Both the position numbers and the translations under genes were made by a program. Below are positions 17,486 through 25,100 of a stretch of 60,058 nt of DNA, piece by piece (positions within the stretch are counted from its first letter, which is position 1; each line of letters begins with the position of its first letter). The notes under the pieces were generated by a model that worked only from the letters and a program-made list of their open reading frames with translations, was not told where the DNA came from and made no database searches. Location: contig JAEXOD010000082.1 of the NCBI GenBank assembly GCA_023447335.1, forward strand, positions 1 through 60,058, in the 5' to 3' direction. This DNA comes from Bacteroidota bacterium. GTDB lineage: Bacteria; Bacteroidota; Ignavibacteria; Ignavibacteriales; Melioribacteraceae.

Positions 17486-18421
17486 ATGGAAAATGAATTA
17501 ATAAATAAGATAAAAGAATTAAAAATCGAAAAAAATGCTGTTATATTGGCACATAATTATCAAAGACCCGAGATTCAAGATATAGCGGATTTTGTAGGAG
17601 ATTCATTAGGTTTAAGCAAACAGGCGGCGGCTACAGATGCAGAAATTATAGTATTCTGTGGTGTTCATTTTATGGCAGAAACTGCCGCAATTATTGCACC
17701 GAATAAAAAGGTACTAATTCCGGATTTAGATGCAGGATGTTCTTTAGCTGATTCAATAACGAAAGAACAATTAACGGAACTAAAAAAACAGTATCCAAAT
17801 GCAGTTGTAGTGGCATATATTAACACTACTGCCGAAATAAAAACATTAAGTGATTATTGTGTTACGTCTTCAAATGCAGTTAACGTTGTAAATGCGATTG
17901 ATAAAGATAAACAAATTATATTTTTACCGGATCAATTTTTAGGTAATTATGTTAAAAAGGTAACGGGAAGAGATATGATTATTTTTGAAGGATCATGTCA
18001 TGTACATCATAAAATTGGTACTGTTGAATTCGATAAAGCAGAAGAAATGTTTCCTGATTCAGAATTTTTAGTTCATCCTGAATGTGGTTGTTCCTCATCT
18101 TGTATGCTTAAATCGTTAAACCATCCCGAATCTACTAAAATTAAGGTTTTATCAACCGAAGGAATGGTAAATTATATACCTAAAACAAATTCAAAATCAT
18201 TTGTAATAGCAACGGAAGTCGGAATTTTACATCGTTTGAACAAATTCTACCCTGAAAGAGAGTTTTATCCCGTAAGCGAAAACTCGGTTTGTGAATACAT
18301 GAAACTTATAACATTAGAGAAACTATATGATTCGTTGTTAAACGAAAAACATATAGTAAAACTATCTGATGAAATAATTAAAAGAGCACGTTTACCGATC
18401 GAAAGGATGTTAGCTATTTAA
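17486..18421 (+). CDS. nadA: Quinolinate synthase (4Fe-4S)
   Basis: A 311-residue enzyme condensing iminoaspartate and dihydroxyacetone phosphate to quinolinate. Three cysteines lie at the expected ligand positions: Cys85 (AGCSLAD), Cys171 (GSCHVHH) and Cys269 (NSVCEYMK), with spacing 86 and 98. Other motifs are AHNYQRPEIQDIADFVGDS, AYINTTAE and HPECGC. It completes the nadB-nadC-nadA operon. The first domain is short, as in the compact NadA form. The convergent radA gene ends 4 bases away. Confidence 0.97.
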   Translation: MENELINKIKELKIEKNAVILAHNYQRPEIQDIADFVGDSLGLSKQAAATDAEIIVFCGVHFMAETAAIIAPNKKVLIPDLDAGCSLADSITKEQLTELKKQYPNAVVVAYINTTAEIKTLSDYCVTSSNAVNVVNAIDKDKQIIFLPDQFLGNYVKKVTGRDMIIFEGSCHVHHKIGTVEFDKAEEMFPDSEFLVHPECGCSSSCMLKSLNHPESTKIKVLSTEGMVNYIPKTNSKSFVIATEVGILHRLNKFYPEREFYPVSENSVCEYMKLITLEKLYDSLLNEKHIVKLSDEIIKRARLPIERMLAI

Positions 18422-18425
18422 TTGA

Positions 18426-19778
18426 TTAATTTTTTTGTAATACTATTTTAATAGCTTCGCTTAAATATTTTACCGGGTGAATATTTATATCTTTTGTTGA
18501 TTTTAAATTTTTATTGTTTCCGATCGGAATTATTATATTTTTAAACCCAAGTTTTGTACACTCTTGAACGCGTTTTTCTATGTTGGAAATAGTTCGTAAC
18601 TCTCCGCCTAAACCGACCTCTCCGATTGCAACAAAATCACTTAGAGCAGGTAAATCCAAAAACGAAGAGGCAATTGCACAACAAACAGCCGCATCAATTG
18701 CCGGTTCGTCAATTCGTAAACCTCCGGCAATATTTAAAAACACATTAGATTGCGAAACTCTTAAGGCTACACGTTTTTCTAGAACAGCTAATAAAATTGA
18801 AAGTTTGCGGTAATCAAAACCGGTTGCAACTTTTTGTGGATTACCATAAGGAGAGGGAGTTAATAATGCTTGAACTTCTAATAAAACAGGACGAGTCCCC
18901 TCTAAACTGCAAGTTATTACGCTTCCTGAAATGCTTTTACTACGTTCGCTTAAAAATAATTCACTAGGGTTACTTACTTGCACTAAGCCTGTTTCGTGCA
19001 TTTCAAATAGCCCTATTTCGTTTGTACTTCCATATCTGTTTTTGTAGGCTCGTAACACTCTATAATTATGATTTTTTTCTCCTTCAAACTGAAGAACGGC
19101 ATCAACCATATGTTCTAAGATCTTGGGACCGGCAATGTATCCTTCTTTTGTAATATGTCCAATAAGAATTATGGCACAATTAAACCGTTTTGCTGCATCC
19201 ATTAACTTCATTGCCGATTCACGAATTTGCGTAACAGTTCCCGGAGCATTATCGAGTTCAGGAATATAACAAGTTTGAATTGAATCGATAATTACGGTTC
19301 TAAAATTACCTTTCTCGATAACAGAAATAATTTTATCCGTATCGGTTTCGGCTAAAAGGCTCACATTCTCACTTTTAACGTTTAATCTTTTAGCACGCAA
19401 ATTAATTTGATTAATTGACTCTTCACCGGTTACGTATAAAACTTCATTCTTTATTCCCGCTGCCGATTGTAATACAAGTGTCGATTTCCCTATACCGGGG
19501 TCCCCCCCAATTAAAATAACTGAACCGGATATAAGCCCACCGCCTAAAACTCTATCGAATTCTTCAATATTTGTAGTAATTCTTTGTTCGTCAACAACTG
19601 CAAAATCAGATAGCTTGTGAACGCTTATTTCACCGTAATCGGTTTTAGTTTTTTTCTTCCCGGTTTCAAAAGTTTCTTCAGAAAAGGAATTCCAGCTATC
19701 GCAGCTTGGACATTTGCCAAGCCATTTTGGAGATTCATATCCGCAGACAGAACAAATAAATTTAGATTTAATTTTCAA
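18426..19778 (-). CDS. radA: DNA repair protein RadA
   Basis: A 450-residue RecA-like ATPase with an N-terminal zinc finger (Cys9, Cys12, Cys23, Cys26), Walker A GGDPGIGKST, the RadA-specific motif KNRYG and a C-terminal Lon-protease-like domain (GGLRIDEPAIDAAVCCAIASS, AIGEVGLGGELR). It drives branch migration of recombination intermediates. The start overlaps the 3' end of the upstream mlaF-like gene by 11 bases. Identity is clear. Confidence 0.97.
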   Translation of the reverse strand: MKIKSKFICSVCGYESPKWLGKCPSCDSWNSFSEETFETGKKKTKTDYGEISVHKLSDFAVVDEQRITTNIEEFDRVLGGGLISGSVILIGGDPGIGKSTLVLQSAAGIKNEVLYVTGEESINQINLRAKRLNVKSENVSLLAETDTDKIISVIEKGNFRTVIIDSIQTCYIPELDNAPGTVTQIRESAMKLMDAAKRFNCAIILIGHITKEGYIAGPKILEHMVDAVLQFEGEKNHNYRVLRAYKNRYGSTNEIGLFEMHETGLVQVSNPSELFLSERSKSISGSVITCSLEGTRPVLLEVQALLTPSPYGNPQKVATGFDYRKLSILLAVLEKRVALRVSQSNVFLNIAGGLRIDEPAIDAAVCCAIASSFLDLPALSDFVAIGEVGLGGELRTISNIEKRVQECTKLGFKNIIIPIGNNKNLKSTKDINIHPVKYLSEAIKIVLQKN

Positions 19779-20511
19779 CTTTAAATCCCGTTCGTTTAAT
19801 AAAATTGACCAAAACTTCGTCTTTGCTTTCCATTAATTCTTTTGAAGTTCCGCTAAAATAAATTTTACCTTCATGTACCATTGCAATTTTAGAAGCAACA
19901 TTTTGCACGCTAAACATATCATGAGTAACCACAACAGAAGTAACATTTAATTTTTTACTTAAGCTTAATATTAATTCGTCAATCGAATCACTCATTATGG
20001 GATCAAGTCCGGTTGTGGGTTCATCATAAAGGATATATTTAGGATTAGTAATTAAGGAACGTGCAAGACTTATTCTCTTTTTCATGCCACCGCTTAATTC
20101 AGATGGTTTTAGCTTTTCGGTTCCCGGTAAACCTACTAACTCAAGTTGTTCATTAACCATTTTTTTTATTTGATCAGAAGTAAAGTTATATTCGTTTTCT
20201 ACTAACGGCAAGCTCACGTTTTCTTCAACTGTTAACGAATCAAACAACGCTGCACCTTGAAATAAAAAACCAAATTTACGCCTGATTGAGTATAAAGTTT
20301 TTAAATCACATTTGGTTACAGACTCACCTTCAACAAGAACATCTCCTTCATCCGGCATAAGTAACCCAACAATGTGCTTAAGCAGAACACTTTTACCGCA
20401 ACCGCTTCTACCTATAATAGCTAAAGTTTCGCCTTCATTTATTCTTAAATTCACTCCGGTTAGCACTTGTTTACTGCCAAAACTTTTTTTTACTCCGACA
20501 ATCTCTATCAT
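19768..20511 (-). CDS. MlaF-like ABC transporter ATP-binding protein
   Basis: A 247-residue ATPase with Walker A GRSGCGKS (residues 34-41), signature LSGGMKKR, Walker B ILYDEPTTGLDP and H-loop VVTHD. The sequence after the signature (MKKRISLARSLITNPK) and the phrase DSIDELILSLSKKLNVTSVVVTHDM are typical of the Mla/Mce-type ATPase MlaF, which powers phospholipid movement between membranes. The usual permease (MlaE) and Mce (MlaD) genes are not adjacent, so here it is an orphan in front of radA, overlapping it by 11 bases. A possible Bacteroidota-type -7 element TAAATTTG lies on the minus strand at 20538-20545. Confidence 0.9.
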   Translation of the reverse strand: MIEIVGVKKSFGSKQVLTGVNLRINEGETLAIIGRSGCGKSVLLKHIVGLLMPDEGDVLVEGESVTKCDLKTLYSIRRKFGFLFQGAALFDSLTVEENVSLPLVENEYNFTSDQIKKMVNEQLELVGLPGTEKLKPSELSGGMKKRISLARSLITNPKYILYDEPTTGLDPIMSDSIDELILSLSKKLNVTSVVVTHDMFSVQNVASKIAMVHEGKIYFSGTSKELMESKDEVLVNFIKRTGFKVEN

Positions 20512-20620
20512 GTAGTTTGCTCAAAAAAATTATATCTCAAATTTATGGTTTTTTATAATAAATAGTAATAAAATTATATAATCGACTTGATTTATATTTT
20601 TATTAATATTATTTTTATAT

Positions 20621-20634
20621 TGAGCATATGCTCA
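20621..20634. promoter_or_regulatory. Perfect palindromic operator upstream of the DUF134 gene
   Basis: TGAGCATATGCTCA is a perfect 14-bp palindrome. It begins inside a TATATT hexamer (20616-20621) and ends 19 bases before the DUF134 ATG, next to the SD (CGGAG). Its place suggests autoregulation by the helix-turn-helix protein encoded downstream; which protein binds is inferred. Confidence 0.6.
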
Positions 20635-20653
20635 TTATTGTACGGAGTTAAAG

Positions 20654-20929
20654 ATGCCAAGACCAAAAAAATGTAGAAAAATGTGCTGTGACCCACAAGC
20701 AAATTACTTTAAGCCACGTGGGATACCTATGGATTCATTGACGGAAATAGTTTTAAGCAGAGATGAATTTGACTCTTTAAAACTGAGCGATATAGATAAA
20801 CTATCTCAAGATGAAGCTGCCGTTCATCTCGGTATAAGTAGACAAACATACGGTAGAATTTTGATATCGGCACATCAAAAAGTAGCGTTGGCAATAGTAA
20901 ACGGATTAGCTTTAAAAATAGAACATTAA
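20654..20929 (+). CDS. DUF134 family helix-turn-helix protein
   Basis: A 91-residue protein with the DUF134 layout. An MPRPKKCRKMCC start is followed by FKPRGIPM, an acidic linker and a sigma-70 region-4-like helix-turn-helix (LSQDEAAVHLGISRQTYGRILISAHQKVALAI). The Cys-rich N-terminus (Cys7, Cys11, Cys12) suggests metal or cluster sensing. It is followed after 15 bases by a NifX-like cofactor-binding protein, a pairing seen widely for this family. It probably regulates that gene and itself through the palindrome just upstream (inference). Confidence 0.9.
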   Translation: MPRPKKCRKMCCDPQANYFKPRGIPMDSLTEIVLSRDEFDSLKLSDIDKLSQDEAAVHLGISRQTYGRILISAHQKVALAIVNGLALKIEH

Positions 20930-20944
20930 TAAACGGAGATTTTT

Positions 20945-21337
20945 ATGTTAGCAGCAGTAGCAACAGATGATTTTTTGACAATAACAGGTCATGTAGGAAG
21001 ATGCAACGGGTTTTTAATTTACGATGTTGAAGAAGGTAAAATTAACGGTGTATCACAGCGTGAAAATAATTTTACTCTACATAGGATGCAAGGTGGTCAA
21101 CATCAGCACAGTCACAGTGACGGACATCAAGCTCATAGTCATAGTGGTTTAGCAATTGGGTTAAAAGATTGCAAATGTTTAATTGCCAACGCAGCCGGAG
21201 GAAGATTAGTTGCTGATTTGGAAAGAAACGGCATTGAAGTGATTCTAACTTTACTCAGTGATCCTGAAACAGCAGTGATTGCATATTCTAAAGGTGAATT
21301 AAAGTTTGATGAAAACGCAACTTGTAATCATCATTAA
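20945..21337 (+). CDS. NifB/NifX-family metal-cluster-binding protein with His-rich loop
   Basis: A 130-residue protein of the dinitrogenase iron-molybdenum cofactor (NafY/NifX/MTH1175-like) superfamily. It has N-terminal AAVATDD...ITGHVGRCNGFLIYDV and C-terminal GLKDCKCLIANAAGGRLVADLERNGIEVILT. A loop near residues 50-70 holds many His residues (QHQHSHSDGHQAHSHSG), and the protein ends CNHH, so it should bind metal. Nothing else of nitrogen fixation is here, so a role in nitrogenase is unlikely; the function of stand-alone members is unclear. Paired with the DUF134 gene upstream; SD GGAG present; a terminator follows. Confidence 0.88.
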   Translation: MLAAVATDDFLTITGHVGRCNGFLIYDVEEGKINGVSQRENNFTLHRMQGGQHQHSHSDGHQAHSHSGLAIGLKDCKCLIANAAGGRLVADLERNGIEVILTLLSDPETAVIAYSKGELKFDENATCNHH

Positions 21338-21360
21338 AACGTAATTCTCTTAGTATTTTA

Positions 21361-21386
21361 CCCCTCAAAAAATCGAGGGGTTTTTT
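21361..21386 (+). terminator. Rho-independent terminator after the NifX-like gene
   Basis: Stem CCCCTC (21361-21366) with GAGGGG (21375-21380), 8-base loop, followed by TTTTTT. Confidence 0.88.
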
Positions 21387-21501
21387 GTTTTAAAGTACAA
21401 TCGCTAAAAACGGATACAATGTCGAATATTATTTGATTTTATTCATTTAATTGATTATTTTATTAACTTGATTTATCAACTCATTAAAAAAAGGAGAAAA
21501 A

Positions 21502-22074
21502 ATGAAATATTTATTAATGCTTGTATTGTTGTTTGCTTCAATTACCTCTGCACAAGAGGGAATCAATCCAGCCGAAGCACAAAAAATTTGGATGGAGTAT
21601 ATGACTCCAGGAGATGTTCATGCGTCATTTGCAAAATCAGTGGGGGATTGGGAAACAGAGTCTAAAATGTGGATGGACCCGTCGGGAGAACCGGTTGTTT
21701 CGAAAGGAACTGCTTCTGTTGAAATGCTTTTAGGCGGTAGATATATGCAATCTAAGTATTTTGGTAATGTTATGGGTATGCCGTTCGAAGGGATGGGGAT
21801 AGATGCTTTTGACAATTCAACAAAGGAATACAAAGCAATATGGATTGATAATTTGGGAACCGGAATTATTTACATGATAGGGAAATATGATCCGGTTAAA
21901 AAGCAAGTTGAGTATAAAGGAAAAATGGTAGATCCGATAGTAAAAGGAGAAACAAACATCAGACAAGTTATTACTTTTATTGATGAAAATACTCAACAAG
22001 TTGAAATGTATGGTGAAATGATGGGGAAGGAATTTAAAAGTATGGATATGATGATGAAAAAAGTAAAAAAATAA
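21502..22074 (+). CDS. Secreted DUF1579 family protein
   Basis: A 190-residue exported protein: signal peptide MKYLLMLVLLFASITSAQ, then a DUF1579 domain (VGDWETESKMWMDPSGEP, GGRYMQSKYFG, FEGMGIDAFDNSTKEYKAIWIDNLGTG). The domain is a beta-barrel of unknown function, found in many exported proteins. GGAG lies 7 bases before the ATG. The gene stands alone: a terminator lies upstream and another between it and the convergent C25 peptidase gene. Confidence 0.88.
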   Translation: MKYLLMLVLLFASITSAQEGINPAEAQKIWMEYMTPGDVHASFAKSVGDWETESKMWMDPSGEPVVSKGTASVEMLLGGRYMQSKYFGNVMGMPFEGMGIDAFDNSTKEYKAIWIDNLGTGIIYMIGKYDPVKKQVEYKGKMVDPIVKGETNIRQVITFIDENTQQVEMYGEMMGKEFKSMDMMMKKVKK

Positions 22075-22087
22075 AAGAATTAATAAA

Positions 22088-22124
22088 ACCCTTCCGCTAT
22101 CTTTTGTACAGATAGCGGAAGGGT
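22088..22124. terminator. Hairpin terminator between convergent genes
   Basis: Perfect 14-bp stem ACCCTTCCGCTATC (22088-22101) with GATAGCGGAAGGGT (22111-22124), 9-base loop, flanked by A-rich and T-rich tracts, between the DUF1579 and C25 peptidase gene ends. Its CCGCTATCTT...AGATAGCGG core recurs in the 48.3-kb hairpin. Confidence 0.75.
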
Positions 22125-22143
22125 AAATTTTACTTAAGAAAAT

Positions 22144-25100
22144 CTATTTTACTTTGGCAAATTTTTGGGTAACAGTTTCAGTTTTCCCGTTACTTTTCAT
22201 AATCATTTTATAGAAATAAACTCCGTTGGCAATTTCATCTCCGTCTTCGTCTTTTCCGTCCCAATAAATTTTATTGAAATCAATATTTAGTTCAGAACCT
22301 TCTGCTTTTAATTTTTTAATTAAGCGACCTGCAACTGTATAAATATTAATAGACAACTCATCAGGAACTTGAGTTAACTTAAAAGTAAAGTATGTGTTAT
22401 CTGTGAAAGGGTTAGGATAATTATAAACATACAATACTTTAGCTTCGGAGGAAACTACAAAGTTCTTTTGATATCCGCCATAATTTTCTAAATTACCAAT
22501 TATGTTAGTTCCGGTAATTCTAATAAAATGTTCACCGTCAGATAGAATTGGTTTAAAGTAAAATGTGACTTTGCGATTAACTGTATCGTAAACGCTGCTA
22601 TCTATTTCGTTGCGATATTTTCTAACCCCGTCAATATAAAATCTAAAGGAAGTAGTATCATCATACGGGAATAGAGGCATATAATCTAAATTAATAGAAA
22701 TTATCGGTTTGTTAGAAACAAAATCACCGTCCGCAATATCAATATCATCAAATTTGGCAGATACTCGAGCGGAGTGAACATTGGTTATAGTATCTTTAAT
22801 AACATAAAAAGGAATTTTATAATAATTATTATCTTTATAAAGTTCTTTAACTTTGTTAGTTGAATCGATGATAAACTCAAACGCCATATTACCAAATCCG
22901 TCATCAAAATTTGAAGCATAACTATAGTTAAAGCTTTTTAATTGCATAGTATCAAGCCTTGCAAACAATGAGTCAAAAATAACACGTTTTGTATTATTGG
23001 GTAAAATTAAATTTGCCAAAACCTTAAAGCTATCGGCAGGGCTTCCGCCTACATTCATAAAGCCAAAATTAAATGTAATTGAGCCACCTTGGTCAATTGA
23101 ATCGGCAGAAGAAGTGACAACCTGATAATTAGTAGCCAATTCGGGTAGTTTATCGTAACCGATTGCCAAAGAACGTAAAGAAGGAGATTCGATACCGGGT
23201 TGTATAGTAAAATCACTTTTAACTTTTATTTTGGGATATTTGCTTGCATCAATATTACTGATATCTCCAATGCCGTTTTCATTGAGAACGACATTATCTA
23301 AAGTATCAATAGTACTGCTATCGGTTACACCCAAAATGCTGTATTTAATTGAGGCACCTTCCGGAATTGACTGATTAACTTCAAAATCTTTCCATTTTGC
23401 AACAGGTCCTAATTCTGTTGTAACAAATCCACCGCTAAGCGGCATTCGAGTAATAGTAGTATCGATTTCTACTTTTCCGTCAAATGGAGCTTTTAATCCT
23501 TCCGGCACCGAACCTATCGGAGCACCTTTATAACCAATTAGTGCCCAAGAGTAACGAAGACCTAGATTATCGATTAATCTGCTACCAAATTCTTTAATTT
23601 TGTTTTTAAGAGCCGAAGTCAAACCTTGTGCAGCGTCGTCCGAAACTGAAATAACAACAAATTGATCTGTTGTAACAGAATCCAAATATGCAATAAATGA
23701 ATTATTTACCGATACCCCAAGTGATACATCAAACCGCATATACTCAATGTATTGACAAGTGTTTTTGTTAAATTTAACAACATTAAATCCGCGTAAAGTA
23801 TTTTCAGGAATAAAATTTTGTCCATTTAAAGCGATAATAGCAGTTCTGCCAGCATTAGTACCGGCAGAAAGAGCATAGACATTAGAACGGAGCGTATCAA
23901 GAGAGATAGCCTCCGAAATAAAAATATTATTAAAAGACTCAAATAAAAAACTTAGAGAATCTTTTAAAAAGAATGAATTTTTAGTCCCAAAAATAAATGA
24001 AATAGGTTTACCATATTCTGTACCAAATTCAGGTTTAGCTTTTAACCATAATCTATCAGGAGTAGAGTAATTTGAGAGAGTAATATTAGTAAATAAAGTT
24101 CCGAGTGGAATAAGTGTAGAATCGCTACTTGAAAAATTAGAGTTATAAGAAACTTTAATTTTTAATTTATCTGAATTTGAATTATAAGTTGAATTAATAA
24201 AATTAATAGAATTAGTAATTTGATTTTGAATAGGATTAACAAATAAAGATCGGAAGGAAGAACTATAAACATTAACAATAGTAATTAAATAATTATCGCT
24301 TTCAGAAATTTCTTCAATACTATTTTCGGAATCAAGACTGATAGAAATTTTATGCTCTCCGGTCAAGTTTTTAGTTTTAATGTAAAAGTTTAATGAGTCG
24401 CTGAATAACGGGAGAACTTTTGCAATGGTTTCTTCTCTTATCATTTGAGAGTTATAATAATGTTGAACCTTAATTCTAAAGGTGTCCGAATTTGCTAAGC
24501 CGGAATTAAAAAATTTAACTTTACATAACACCGAATCAGTATCATCGCTTAAGTTACCGAAGTAGCTAAAATCCGTATTTGAAATGAGCAAATTGGGTTT
24601 AGAAGGAAGTTTGATTTTTATAATTGGGTCACCAACTAATGAATTCGTAAGTGAAAACAATCGATAAGTTCCGGTTGAACCATATGTAGATAATAATTTT
24701 AATTTTGTTAATCGATGGGTATCACCTATTGTAAGAACAGTATCTACTAATAATTTTTCATAAAACAATTTTGGAGCAGTATAAGAAGTAGATGTGAAAC
24801 CGAGTGATGAATTGCCAATATAACCAATAGCTTGCCCCGAGAGACCGTTGACAAAAAGTTCGGAAAAGGATGTGATATCCGGTTCTGCAAATCTAGCCGT
24901 TGAGCAACCAAAATCTGTAATAAAAGGGGAACGATTAACTAAATTCCGCAACTGAATAGGATCAGTAATACTATTATCCCAAGTCTGTGTTCCGCTGTGA
25001 CCTAGATATGATATAAGTAAGCTTCCATTATCTATTTTATCTTGAATAAACGATGGACTAAAAGGACCAAAATTAGTTATAGGATTAACTGTTTTATAAA

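Noticed and set aside
20945..21337. Nitrogen-fixation gene (nifX) assignment
   Set aside because: No nif gene is nearby, and the DUF134 partner and His-rich loop fit the stand-alone group of the superfamily.
21468..21665. 65-codon plus-strand frame
   Set aside because: It is out of frame with and inside the DUF1579 gene, which has an SD, a signal peptide and a domain match.
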